Program-made: the position numbers and the translations under genes
NCBI GenBank assembly: GCA_025354525.1
Contig: JANXMS010000289.1
Span: 1 to 39,589 of the forward strand
DNA: 39,589 bases
Direction of reading: 5' to 3'
Origin: Acidobacteriota bacterium
GTDB lineage: Bacteria > Acidobacteriota > Terriglobia > Bryobacterales > Bryobacteraceae
Notes under the pieces: generated by a model
Told to the model about the DNA's origin: nothing
Databases searched by the model: none
What the model saw: the letters and a program-made list of their open reading frames with translations, nothing else
Shown here: piece by piece, positions 8,924 to 16,840 of the stretch
How the letters are laid out: every line of letters starts with the position of its first letter
Position numbering within the stretch: position 1 is the stretch's first letter

Positions 8924-9636
8924 CGAGCGAGGGCTTCGGCAATCGCTTTTTCGGCGAGAGGTGCCATGCGGGCGTACCCGGCAGCGTTCGGAATGAGACC
9001 GTCGACGGTGTATTCTTTCTTCATGACACGACCGTCTCCCAACGCCGAGTAATAGTCGAGATAAACCGCTCCGACTTTCTTAGCATAATCTTTAATCCAG
9101 CCGTTCAGGCTGATGATTTTGCCGGCAGGCCGACGGTCGGTCTTCTTCGTGAAGCAGTCGCAGACCGGGGTGACCGAGGCCAGCACGACGCGAATGCCGT
9201 TGTGCTGAGCTAGCTCCACCATGGACATGAAATGCTCCGCCATGGTTCCTTCGGTGGAAGGGCCCATGACGCTGGCGAGATCATTGGTTCCGGCCTGGAT
9301 GATGACCACGACGGGCTTGAGCGAAATTACATCCTGACGAAAGCGAACGAGCATCTGAGCCGTGGTTTGCCGAATAATGCCACGGTTCAAATATGGCTTG
9401 CCGGAGAAGAACTCCGGGCCCCAGTTTTCGGTGATGTCGTCGCCGAGAAAAACGACTCGCCCGGGCTGCGGTCGGAGCTCTGAGTTTTCACTGCCATAGC
9501 GGGTTAGGCTGCCCCAGTCGATCAGAATGCGCCGATAGGCTTCGAGGGCCTGATCGATCTGTTCGGGAGTAAGCGGCTGGGCGTTTACAGAAGCGCCGCC
9601 CAGCGCCAGGAGCAGCAGACCCGCAACCAGTCTCAT
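8920..9636 (-). CDS. SGNH/GDSL-fold protein lacking catalytic Ser and His
   Basis: An exported protein of 238 residues (signal [20 protein letters not shown]). It has the layout of acidobacterial GDSL hydrolases: block [14 protein letters not shown], block [13 protein letters not shown], block [10 protein letters not shown], block [14 protein letters not shown]. The nucleophile Ser of GDS is Asp here (residue 67), and the catalytic His of DGLH is Ile (residue 215); both codons were read directly (GAC, ATT). The block II Gly and block III Asn that form the oxyanion hole remain. It is probably catalytically dead as an esterase, or works by other chemistry. The ATG overlaps the stop of the upstream PQQ-propeller gene (ATGA), so the two are cotranslated. 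Its stop shares CTAG with the convergent SH3 gene. Confidence 0.9.
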   Translation of the reverse strand: MRLVAGLLLLALGGASVNAQPLTPEQIDQALEAYRRILIDWGSLTRYGSENSELRPQPGRVVFLGDDITENWGPEFFSGKPYLNRGIIRQTTAQMLVRFRQDVISLKPVVVIIQAGTNDLASVMGPSTEGTMAEHFMSMVELAQHNGIRVVLASVTPVCDCFTKKTDRRPAGKIISLNGWIKDYAKKVGAVYLDYYSALGDGRVMKKEYTVDGLIPNAAGYARMAPLAEKAIAEALAR

Positions 9637-11180
9637 TTCTTCAAGCCGTAGCAGTAGATATGGCCGTCGTAGGTGTTGATGTAGACTTGGCCATTTGACA
9701 GAGCGATACCGCTCCAATGGTTCCAATTGGTGATCTCTTTGCCGCTGTTCCACAGCTCTTTGCCGGTCTCGGCATCAAGGGCAAAAAGCACCGCGTGGGT
9801 CGACAGCGGAATGCGACGCTCCATGCGGAAATCGAGGCCGACGTCGGGAAACGCTTGCGCCGTGTTTTCGCCGCTGCCATAAGCGAAGATCATGCCGTTG
9901 GCGATCAGCGGCGGTTCGGCTTGGTTCATATCGCGGGACACCCAGGCGGGCTGCAGGACGGGTTTGCCATTGACGAGCTCCATCTTAAAGGCGGCGATCG
10001 CGCCCTTCTTCACGGGGCCGTATTCCAGAGGGGCCTTGTATTTCGGGTGCTTCGGACCCCAAAACGGGGTGAGGACCCAGCGAGTTCCTTTTGCGTCTTC
10101 CCAGGAGGCGAGCGAACCCCAGATGCCGGCTTCAGCGAAGTCGACAATCTCGTTGCAGATGAGCGGGGTGCGGTAGGCGGCGGTGCGATGGTCGTCGCCG
10201 CCGATGGATTGGGTGTCCATGAGATAGAGGCGGCATTCCTTGCTCGCGTCGATCATGTACTCCTTGCCCTTGTAGTCAAAAATAGTCGGTGTGACCTGCA
10301 TGTCGAGGTCGCGCTTCCACAGCCACTCGGCGTTCGAGGGGCCGTAGTAGTCCACCAGCTCGAGAGCCTTGGTTTCCGGGTTCTGCTTCACGCCGATGAT
10401 GCCATTGCCGTAAACGCCATTCTCGGGGTCCCACTTGCCGTCACCGGTGCCGGTGTACATCACGAGATCCTTGCTGACAGCGGGGCCGGAACGTCCCCAC
10501 ATGCCTCCGCCGGCCGGGCCCCAACTGCCCACTTTGTGGGTGGCCAAATCGTAGGTGTAGGCCGTGTTCGGATTGCCTCCGCAGCCTTGCGCGCTGTGAG
10601 TGTAGATGACGTTATTGACTAAGTTCAATGCATACGGCTTGCCGTTGGGCGGCATGAACTTCAGTGGCTTCGACAGCGGTTCGCCGTCGGCGGCATTCAG
10701 GATATGCAGGCGGCCGTCCCATCCCGCACCGTAAATTTTGTAGCTGCCAGGCTGTTCGCCCGGGCCGATGGTGACGTTCGCCGTCATGCCGCCGGGACAC
10801 AGGACACTGGGGCCGCGGCCTCCCGGCGTGTCTTGAAACGTGCTTTCGAGCTTCCGATGCCAAACCATTTCGCCGCTCTTGGCGTCCAAGGCGTACACAT
10901 TGTTCGAAACGCCGACTTGGATGACCAACTCCTTCGGTCCGCTTTTGGTATCGACTTTTCCGATCACGAGCGGCTCGAGCAGCGAATGCATCTGGCGAGG
11001 AGCGTTGTCGAGCTTCTTCTTCCAAAGCAACTGCATGCCCTTGACGTTGGCTTTGGTCAGGAGTTTTTCGTCCTTCTGCCAGTTGTTGCGTTTGGAGTCG
11101 CCTCCATCGGTCAACCAGTCGGCGGCGCAGGCCAGCGAGGCGGCAGCGAGCAATAAAAGAGCGGGCAGGGATCTTCTCAT
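9633..11180 (-). CDS. Secreted PQQ-like beta-propeller protein
   Basis: A 515-residue exported protein (signal [19 protein letters not shown]) composed of PQQ-enzyme-type beta-propeller repeats: [74 protein letters not shown]. The tryptophan-docking style repeats resemble quinoprotein dehydrogenases and BamB, but I see no convincing set of PQQ-binding active-site residues, so a redox role is not proven. It faces a paralogue (next entry) across a 95-bp divergent promoter region, and is coupled to the GDSL-fold gene downstream. Start chosen at the ATG giving the signal peptide. Confidence 0.88.
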   Translation of the reverse strand: MRRSLPALLLLAAASLACAADWLTDGGDSKRNNWQKDEKLLTKANVKGMQLLWKKKLDNAPRQMHSLLEPLVIGKVDTKSGPKELVIQVGVSNNVYALDAKSGEMVWHRKLESTFQDTPGGRGPSVLCPGGMTANVTIGPGEQPGSYKIYGAGWDGRLHILNAADGEPLSKPLKFMPPNGKPYALNLVNNVIYTHSAQGCGGNPNTAYTYDLATHKVGSWGPAGGGMWGRSGPAVSKDLVMYTGTGDGKWDPENGVYGNGIIGVKQNPETKALELVDYYGPSNAEWLWKRDLDMQVTPTIFDYKGKEYMIDASKECRLYLMDTQSIGGDDHRTAAYRTPLICNEIVDFAEAGIWGSLASWEDAKGTRWVLTPFWGPKHPKYKAPLEYGPVKKGAIAAFKMELVNGKPVLQPAWVSRDMNQAEPPLIANGMIFAYGSGENTAQAFPDVGLDFRMERRIPLSTHAVLFALDAETGKELWNSGKEITNWNHWSGIALSNGQVYINTYDGHIYCYGLKK

Positions 11181-11275
11181 AAGAACGGCGTGTCTCCGAA
11201 AACCACACTATATCCCAAACAAGCCCACTCGCGTTATATGATCTAGAATCGACGTTCGAATTGGAGAAGATCACC
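11181..11275. promoter_or_regulatory. Divergent promoter region between two PQQ-like propeller genes
   Basis: This is the only untranslated DNA between two divergent operons, so both promoters should lie here. Hexamers close to a -10 box are present on each strand: TATGAT at 11237-11242 for the rightward operon and TATAGT (complement of 11207-11212) for the leftward one. I found no good -35 at standard spacing for either, so the assignments are weak. A GGAG motif at 11263-11266 suits translation from the TTG at 11276. Confidence 0.35.
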
Positions 11276-12841
11276 TTGATCCTGCGTAGAATTATTTCGC
11301 CTTCCGTGCCCCTGCTTTTGAGCCTTACCGCGTTCACCGCTTTTGCCCAGCGGGGCGGTGGAGATTGGATGACGAGCGGCTTCGACGCCCAGCGATCCTT
11401 CTGGGTCCGCAACGATGGCAAGATCTCGACTCAATCGATGAGCAAGCCCGGCTTCGAGCTCGTTTGGAAGGTGAAGCCGACCAACACCGCCCGCCAACTG
11501 AACACCCTTACGCCGCCGGTGCTGGTCGACTTTTTTATCGGCCATCGGGGTTTTCGCGCGCTCGGCTTTTTCGGTGGAAGCAACGACAGTGTGGTGGCCT
11601 ACGATCTCGATCTGGCTCGAATTGAATGGGCCAATAGCCATGGCACACCCGGTGCCGCGAAGCCCGGGACGCTGGCTTGTCCTGGCGGTTTGACGTCATC
11701 CGTTACCCGACCCACTGGTCTGGGTTACCCGCCCGTCCCGACCGGCTCCAGCCCTGGCCGCGGTACCCCGGCCAAGGGTGGCGTCGGCGAGCCCTACGAA
11801 GGCGCGGTGACGTTAAAGCAGACACCAACACCCCGGCCGGTGCCTCCGCAGCAGGCCGCTCGTCGGGCGGCTGGACCGGTTAAGCCTACCCCCGACGCTC
11901 CGAATCCGTTTTCCGCGCGCGTCCAGTGGGTGAACTCATTAAGCGGCGACGGCAAGCTGCATTCGGTTTACTTGGGCAATGGCGAAGAGCCCGTCCCGGG
12001 CGTTTCGTTTCTCCCGGCGGGGGCCAACTCCCAGGGCCTGGTCGTGGTTGATCGCCACGCGTATGTGTCGACCTCAAACAGTTGCTCCGGCGTTGCAAAT
12101 GGCGTTTGGGCGTTAGGGCTCGATACCAAGATTGTCTCCAAGTGGACGACCTCGGCCAACGTTGCTGGAACTGTGGGCCCGGCGATTGCGCCGGATGGTA
12201 CGGTGTACGTTGCTGCTGGCAACGAGTTAGCCGCACTCGAATCGAAGACATTGGCCGCGAAGGGATCCTTTAAATCGACTGTTGGCGAGTTCACATCTTC
12301 GCCGGTCGTGTTCGACTTCAAGGGCAAGGACATGGCTGCGGCGACCTCTGCGCAGGGTCACTTGCAGGTGGTCGATACGACGAACCTCTCGGCGGTCTAC
12401 GCACAGTCGGCGGTGTTTTCCGCACCGGGCTATCAGGCTGGCGGCGTCGCCAGTTGGCAGGATCCGGCCGGGAACCGTTGGCTTCTCGCTCCTTCGGATA
12501 AAAATATTTCGGCGTTCAAGCTGGGTGACGGGGGTAAATTGGAAGTCGCCTGGACTTCGCGGGAACTCGTCTCGCCGCTGGCTCCGCTGGTGATTAACGG
12601 TGTCGTTTTCGCGCTCTCTTCGGGCGAGTTCCGCGGCAAGGATTTGAAGACTATCGTCGCCAAGTCTGTGCCGGCGGTGCTTTATGCGTTGGACGGCGCT
12701 ACTGGTAAGGAGTTGTGGAATTCGGGCAAGACGATTACTTCGTTTGTCCACAGCGGCGGCTTGTCGGCGGGCGGGAGCCGGGTTTACGTCGGTGCCTACG
12801 ACGGCAACCAGTACGCTTTCAGCTTCCCGATTGAGCATTAA
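11276..12841 (+). CDS. Secreted PQQ-like beta-propeller protein, paralogue of the divergent gene
   Basis: About 521 residues with signal peptide (RRIISPSVPLLLSLTAFTAFAQ). It parallels the divergent neighbour in order: DWMTSGFDAQRSFW, ELVWKVKPTNTARQLN, then [19 protein letters not shown] and a closing VYVGAYDGNQYAF, so the two arose by duplication. It differs by a Pro-rich insertion of roughly 60-70 residues in the N-terminal third (TPTPRPVPPQQAARR). No PQQ-binding site is assured. The ORF track starts at TTG 11261; I prefer TTG 11276 because GGAG lies at the right distance before it. It leads an operon with the cytochrome, YncE-like, peroxidase and cupredoxin genes; the next gene starts 9 bp after its stop. 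Confidence 0.85.
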   Translation: MILRRIISPSVPLLLSLTAFTAFAQRGGGDWMTSGFDAQRSFWVRNDGKISTQSMSKPGFELVWKVKPTNTARQLNTLTPPVLVDFFIGHRGFRALGFFGGSNDSVVAYDLDLARIEWANSHGTPGAAKPGTLACPGGLTSSVTRPTGLGYPPVPTGSSPGRGTPAKGGVGEPYEGAVTLKQTPTPRPVPPQQAARRAAGPVKPTPDAPNPFSARVQWVNSLSGDGKLHSVYLGNGEEPVPGVSFLPAGANSQGLVVVDRHAYVSTSNSCSGVANGVWALGLDTKIVSKWTTSANVAGTVGPAIAPDGTVYVAAGNELAALESKTLAAKGSFKSTVGEFTSSPVVFDFKGKDMAAATSAQGHLQVVDTTNLSAVYAQSAVFSAPGYQAGGVASWQDPAGNRWLLAPSDKNISAFKLGDGGKLEVAWTSRELVSPLAPLVINGVVFALSSGEFRGKDLKTIVAKSVPAVLYALDGATGKELWNSGKTITSFVHSGGLSAGGSRVYVGAYDGNQYAFSFPIEH

Positions 12842-12850
12842 AATAGAAGT

Positions 12851-13297
12851 ATGAGATACGGACTCGTCGTCGTTCTAACTCTGGCGGCCTATGGTCAGCA
12901 ACTTCCCGAGGGGCCGGGCCAAGCAGAGACGGAAAAGCTGTGCAAGCAGTGTCATGAAGTGGCGCGGTCGATCTCCCCACGGCAGGACCGGGGCGGCTGG
13001 GATAAGACCATGACGCGGATGTCGGCGTTCGGTATGAAAGCCACAGATGCGGAATATACGGCGGTGGTTGACTATTTGGTGAAGCATTTTCCGCCCGAAG
13101 CGGTGGAGCGGATCAATGTCAACACTGCGTCGGCGATTCAGCTGGAAAGCGGCTTGAATTTGAAGCGGTCGCAAGCTTCGGCGCTGATTGCCTGGCGCAA
13201 GGAGCACGGGAGTTTCAACTCGGTTGACGACCTGTTGAAGGTGCCCGCTTTGGCTGCGGCCAAGCTTGAAGAAAAGAAAGATCGGATCGTTTTCTAA
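12851..13297 (+). CDS. Cytochrome c / ComEA-type helix-hairpin-helix fusion
   Basis: A 148-residue exported protein. After a short signal peptide comes a single heme-binding CKQCH (residues 31-35) in a small cytochrome-like domain that includes RGGWDKTMTRMSAFG, a segment seen in heme domains of quinohemoprotein-type cytochromes. The C-terminal part (residues 87-145: INVNTASAIQLES, ALIAWRKEHGSFNSVDDLLKVPAL) is a clear ComEA-like helix-hairpin-helix domain, normally a DNA-binding unit of competence proteins. The two halves are in one uninterrupted frame. Sitting between a propeller gene and a YncE-like gene with 5-9 bp gaps, it most likely carries electrons in the exported redox set; whether the hairpin domain binds DNA or a partner is unknown. 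Confidence 0.88.
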   Translation: MRYGLVVVLTLAAYGQQLPEGPGQAETEKLCKQCHEVARSISPRQDRGGWDKTMTRMSAFGMKATDAEYTAVVDYLVKHFPPEAVERINVNTASAIQLESGLNLKRSQASALIAWRKEHGSFNSVDDLLKVPALAAAKLEEKKDRIVF

Positions 13298-13302
13298 CCT
13301 CC

Positions 13303-14322
13303 ATGAAAAAATTTCTGCCCGTCGCGATGGCCGTGTTTGCCGTGGCCTGTTCGAAAGCTCCGGAGCCCGCTGCTAAACCCAGCTACTTGGTGTATGTGAC
13401 CAACGAAGGCTCCGGAGATCTGACGGTGATCGATCCTTCGAAGCCGGAGTTGATCGCCACGATCCCGCTCGGGAAGCGCCCGCGCGGGGTGCATGACTTC
13501 GGCGGGCAGATCTTCGTCGCGCTGAGCGGTTCGCCGTCGGCACCTCCCGGGGTGGACGAAAGCACGCTGCCACCGCCGGATAAATCGGCCGACGGGATCG
13601 GGGTGGTCGATTTGGCGCAGGGGAAAGTGGTGCGCAAGTTTTTCGGCGGCTCCGATCCGGAACAGTTCGCCATTAGTCGCGATGGGTCGCTGCTCTATGT
13701 GGCAAATGAAGACGCCTCGGGCCTCAGCATCATTCGCATCGCCGACGGCAGCGTCGTGAAGAGCGTCCCTACCGGCGAAGAGCCGGAAGGCGTCACGCTG
13801 AGCCCGGACGGCAAAGTCGTCTACGTCACCTCGGAAAACGACGGCACGGTGTCTGCCGTCGATACCGCCGCCGGGACCGTGATCAAAGTCATGAAAGTGG
13901 GGCGTCGACCCCGCTCGGTGGCGGTCATGCCCGATGGTAAGCGGGCGTATGTCACCAACGAAAACGACGGCAATCTGACGATCCTCGATCTGGTGAAGCT
14001 CGAAGCGGTCGGCACCGTGGCCGTTGAATCGGGCATGAAGCCGATGGGCACGGCGTTGACGCGAGACGGTAGCCGACTTTACGTCAGCACTGGACGCGGC
14101 AAAAAGGTCCTGGCGATCGATACGAAAACGGACAAGGTAACGGCGTCCGTTGAGGCTGGCCAGCGGCCTTGGGGAATCACACTTTCGCCGGATGAAAAGC
14201 TGCTGTTCACGGCTAATGGGCCGTCGAACGATGTCTCCGTGATCGATGTCGCGACCATGACCGTGGTGCGAAAAGTGAAGGCCGGGGACAAGCCCTGGGG
14301 CGTAATCGCGATCGGACAGTAG
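13303..14322 (+). CDS. YncE-like beta-propeller lipoprotein
   Basis: A 339-residue protein with signal peptide and likely lipobox (MAVFAVACSK). It is built from about seven repeats of roughly 40 residues of the YVTN type, for example YVTNEGSGDLTVIDP, YVANEDASGLSIIRI, YVTSENDGTVSAVDTAAGTV, YVTNENDGNLTILDL, FTANGPSNDVSVIDVATMTVV, giving a seven-bladed propeller. YncE-like proteins bind ligands or DNA, and relatives act next to heme enzymes such as nitrite or methylamine dehydrogenases. Gaps to its neighbours are 5 bp upstream and 1 bp downstream, so it is coexpressed with the cytochrome and peroxidase genes. No heme motif is present. Confidence 0.9.
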   Translation: MKKFLPVAMAVFAVACSKAPEPAAKPSYLVYVTNEGSGDLTVIDPSKPELIATIPLGKRPRGVHDFGGQIFVALSGSPSAPPGVDESTLPPPDKSADGIGVVDLAQGKVVRKFFGGSDPEQFAISRDGSLLYVANEDASGLSIIRIADGSVVKSVPTGEEPEGVTLSPDGKVVYVTSENDGTVSAVDTAAGTVIKVMKVGRRPRSVAVMPDGKRAYVTNENDGNLTILDLVKLEAVGTVAVESGMKPMGTALTRDGSRLYVSTGRGKKVLAIDTKTDKVTASVEAGQRPWGITLSPDEKLLFTANGPSNDVSVIDVATMTVVRKVKAGDKPWGVIAIGQ

Positions 14323-14323
14323 C

Positions 14324-15325
14324 ATGCGTTGGCTGCTTTTAACCACGCTCGTGACCATGGTCGGCTGCACGAAGCCGAAGGCGGATTTCATGGGTGCGGT
14401 CGTTCCAGTGGAAACGCCGCTAGGTTTGCCGCCGGTACCGGACCCGGCTCCGGCGGCGGCCGTCGCCTTGGGTAAGTCGCTCTTCTTCAGTCCGGCGCTT
14501 TCGGTGGATGGCTCGGTGGCTTGCGCCACGTGCCATCAGCCGGAGAAGGGCTTTGCGGATCCGCGTGCGGGGTCGGAGGGAGTTAAGGGGGCACGAGGGA
14601 ATCGCAATGCGCCGTCGGTTTGGAACGCCGTCTATCAGCACAGCCAGTTCTGGGACGGTCGAGCCAAGACGTTGGAGGAGCAGGCCTCCGGCCCGATGCT
14701 GAACGCGAACGAGATGGGTCACACCTCGAACAGTGTCGTCGCCAGCGTAAGGGCCGATCCGAAGTTCCGCGAAATGATGGCGGCGGCCTACGGCGACGAC
14801 ACGGTGACCATGGAGCGGATCGCGAAAGCTTTGGCCGCTTACGAGCGAATTCTCGTGCGCGGAAACTCGCCGTTCGACCGGTTCGTTTTCGGCGACGACC
14901 CCACCGCCATGACCGACGAAGCGCAGCGCGGCCTGAAGCTTTTTCGCGGCAAGGCAAACTGCGCGACGTGCCACGTCATCGGCAAGGATTACGCTCTCTT
15001 CACGGATCACCAGTTCCACAATTTGGGTGTTGGCATGGACGCGACCGGAGAGTTGACCGACCTCGGTCGCTTCAAGATTACCGGGCAGGAGCGGGACAAG
15101 GGGGCCTTTCGTACTGCAAGCCTGCGGAACATCGCCGAGACCGCGCCGTACATGCACGATGGCAGCTTGAAGACTCTCAAGGAGGTCGTCGATTTTTACG
15201 TCGGCGGCGGCAACGCCAACCCCCAACTGGATCCGCTGCTGCGCCCGCTGACGATGTTCACGCGCCAGGAGCGAGCCGATCTGGTCGCCTTTCTCGAGTC
15301 GCTGACCGGCGAGGTGAAACCATGA
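14324..15325 (+). CDS. Di-heme cytochrome c peroxidase (CcpA/MauG family), lipoprotein
   Basis: A 333-residue protein with a signal peptide ending in a probable lipobox (MVGC), so likely anchored to a membrane facing the periplasm. It has two heme c sites, CATCH at residues 67-71 and CATCH at 213-217, and typical family segments: RNAPSVWNAVY, FWDGRAKTLEEQA, GPMLNANEMG, LRNIAETAPYMHDGSLKTL. The family reduces hydrogen peroxide or, in MauG, oxidises protein residues; the sequence alone does not choose between these. The stop overlaps the cupredoxin-like gene start (ATGA). Its copper and propeller neighbours suggest an electron partner encoded in the same operon. Confidence 0.93.
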   Translation: MRWLLLTTLVTMVGCTKPKADFMGAVVPVETPLGLPPVPDPAPAAAVALGKSLFFSPALSVDGSVACATCHQPEKGFADPRAGSEGVKGARGNRNAPSVWNAVYQHSQFWDGRAKTLEEQASGPMLNANEMGHTSNSVVASVRADPKFREMMAAAYGDDTVTMERIAKALAAYERILVRGNSPFDRFVFGDDPTAMTDEAQRGLKLFRGKANCATCHVIGKDYALFTDHQFHNLGVGMDATGELTDLGRFKITGQERDKGAFRTASLRNIAETAPYMHDGSLKTLKEVVDFYVGGGNANPQLDPLLRPLTMFTRQERADLVAFLESLTGEVKP

Positions 15326-16023
15326 AACGCTATGCGCTGGGATGTCTGCTGCTGTTGGCCGCCTGCGGGCCGAAAACGCCCGAGCCCGGGGTGAAGGTCA
15401 CCGGCCGCGTCGAATATTCGGGAGCTCGGCGCGAGACTAAGATAGTCTCGATGAACGCCGAAGCCGACTGCGAAAAATTGCATGCCAAGCCGGTGGAAGA
15501 GCAGTTGATCGCTATCGGTGCCGACGGTGCCCTAGCGAACGCCTTCGTCTATATCCAGTCCGGACTCGAAGGTAAAACCTTTGCCCCGGCGACGGGGTCG
15601 GTGATGCTCGAGCAGAAGGGCTGTCAGTTCGTTCCGCGGGTGCTCGCGTTGCGGACGGGCCAGACTTTAGCGGTGAAAAACGCTGATCCCGTCTCGCATA
15701 ACATCCACCCCACGCCGAAGGAAAATCGCGATTGGAACCAGCAGCAGCCACCGGGCGCGCCGGACCTGCAGCGGCGCTTTGTTCGGCCAGAGATTATGGT
15801 TCCGGTGAAGTGCAACGTCCACAATTGGATGCGCTCGTACATCGGCGTGCTCGACCATCCGTTTCTTGCCGTTACCGATGCCAAGGGCGAGTTCGCGTGG
15901 TCGGATTTACCGCCGGGTAAATATACCTTGGCCGTTTGGCACGAGTCGCTCGGCGGACTGACGCAGACGTTGACGGTCGCACCCGGGGTGTCCTCGGCGG
16001 TCACGCTGCGGTATCGCGATTAG
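15322..16023 (+). CDS. Cupredoxin-like lipoprotein with carboxypeptidase-regulatory tail
   Basis: The ORF track shows this frame as a 467-residue ORF from 14620, but its first half is a shadow of the peroxidase gene. The ATG at 15322 overlaps the peroxidase stop (ATGA) and begins a lipoprotein signal with canonical lipobox LAAC (Cys 15). The 233-residue product has a possible type 1 copper site: SHNIH (126-129), Cys 164, His 167 and Met 170 in VKCNVHNWMRSY. The tail (LPPGKYTLAVWHESLGG) resembles carboxypeptidase-regulatory beta domains. It could be the electron donor of the di-heme peroxidase. Its TAG stop is formed at the junction with the IS630 remnant, so the original C-terminus may have differed slightly. 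Confidence 0.87.
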   Translation: MKRYALGCLLLLAACGPKTPEPGVKVTGRVEYSGARRETKIVSMNAEADCEKLHAKPVEEQLIAIGADGALANAFVYIQSGLEGKTFAPATGSVMLEQKGCQFVPRVLALRTGQTLAVKNADPVSHNIHPTPKENRDWNQQQPPGAPDLQRRFVRPEIMVPVKCNVHNWMRSYIGVLDHPFLAVTDAKGEFAWSDLPPGKYTLAVWHESLGGLTQTLTVAPGVSSAVTLRYRD

Positions 16024-16690
16024 AGCAAATCCTGACATAATGGAGGCGCTCTGGACATTATGACGACGCACGGATATGGCACGAGCCTACTCAGACGATT
16101 TGCGCTCAAAGTTTGTTGCCGCCGATGAGAGCGCGAATACTGGCCTTAAGGAATAGGCGGCGACTTTTCAAGTAAGCCGGGCCTGGGCCGAGAGAATATG
16201 AAAAACCAAGCGGGAGACCGGCAGTTCCTCGCGACCGGCCGGAAGACCCCGCGGCTTTCCCAGCCGTCTGACACCCGAGATCCGCCAACGACTTGGCGGG
16301 AGCCACAGTTAACGAGTTGCGAGGATGGTTGCAAAACTCAGGAAAGCGTAGCCATCAGTCAACAACGGCTCTCTGCGGTGATTTTGGAGATGGGACTTCG
16401 GTTAAAACAAAGCCGGCACGCCAGCCAGCAGGATAGCGCGGAAGGAGTTTGGCGGCGAGAGCAATGGCGGACAGAGACGGTCGGCATTGACCCGGAGCAG
16501 GTTGTATGGACGAGCGCCGCGCGGACAACGCATTCATGAGGGGACCCCGGACGGACGATGGCATACCGTTACGATTCTGGGTGCGGTTAACGGCAAGGGA
16601 TGGCAAGCGGTTATGACCGTCGAATCGGCTACGGACGGGAATGTCCTCTTCGGACCAGTCGTTAGCCAATTGCCTCAATCCGTTTGAAAA
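16023..16690 (+). mobile_element. Decayed IS630-family element, left end retained
   Basis: From the G at 16023, right after a TA dinucleotide, the sequence matches the left end of the intact copy at 39250 (GAGCAAA.CCTGACATAAT) and stays alignable for over 300 bp; roughly nine of ten bases agree by eye over the first 160. IS630/Tc1-type elements insert at TA. Copy-specific deletions and stop codons are present, and I could not find a matching right inverted repeat before 16841, so the right boundary is only where transposase similarity ends. Confidence 0.8.
16076..16690 (+). pseudogene. IS630-family transposase, disrupted
   Basis: The frame begins ATGGCACGAGCC at 16076 (MARAYSDDLRSKF) like the intact copy but meets TAG after 26 codons, where the other copy has TTG, and a further TGG-to-TGA change follows. 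A deletion of about 20 bp removes the region before VNELRGW. Later parts reappear in shifted frames: AISQQRLSAVILEMGLRLK, SRHASQQDSAEGVWRREQWR, then RSRLYGRAPRGQRIHEGTPDGRWHTVTILGAV and MTVESATDG, all typical IS630 transposase. The segment with the first catalytic Asp (usually DESG) is missing, and so is the C-terminal third with the remaining acidic residues. It cannot make a working enzyme. Confidence 0.82.
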
Positions 16691-16835
16691 CGGCCGCATA
16701 TTCGTGAGTTGCTCCCGCAACATCGCTAGCACCGTCTCGTCCAACGTGTCATGGCCCAACTCGCTGTCGTTAGCCAGAGCTTCCGCCAACTCTTTAGGGG
16801 ATATTCTGCAGCGTAAGTTCGATCATCTCCGCCAT
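16691..16835 (-). pseudogene. Small frameshifted minus-strand ORF, perhaps an antitoxin-like remnant
   Basis: Reading the minus strand from ATG at 16835 gives MAEMIELTLQNIP and then a stop; shifting one base at CCCCTAAAG restores PKELAEALANDSELGHDTLDETVLAMLREQL. Joined, this looks like the start of a short protein with a beta strand and two helices, as in small prevent-host-death or ribbon-helix-helix antitoxins, but I cannot name a family. It ends in the IS630 debris. A chance reading is possible. Confidence 0.25.
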
Positions 16836-16840
16836 GCACG

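Noticed and set aside
14620-15321. N-terminal half of the 467-residue ORF ending at 16023
   Set aside because: It is a shadow of the di-heme peroxidase gene. The lipoprotein signal and ATGA overlap show that the real start is 15322.
16030-16075. CATAAT...ATTATG inverted pair near the IS left end as a possible dif site
   Set aside because: The spacer is about 15 bases instead of 6 and the second half is not conserved in the other IS copy, so it is most likely incidental to the element.
16355-16789. 144-residue minus-strand ORF across the IS630 remnant
   Set aside because: Most of it is antisense to recognisable transposase segments on the plus strand; only its first 30 codons might belong to a separate decayed gene.
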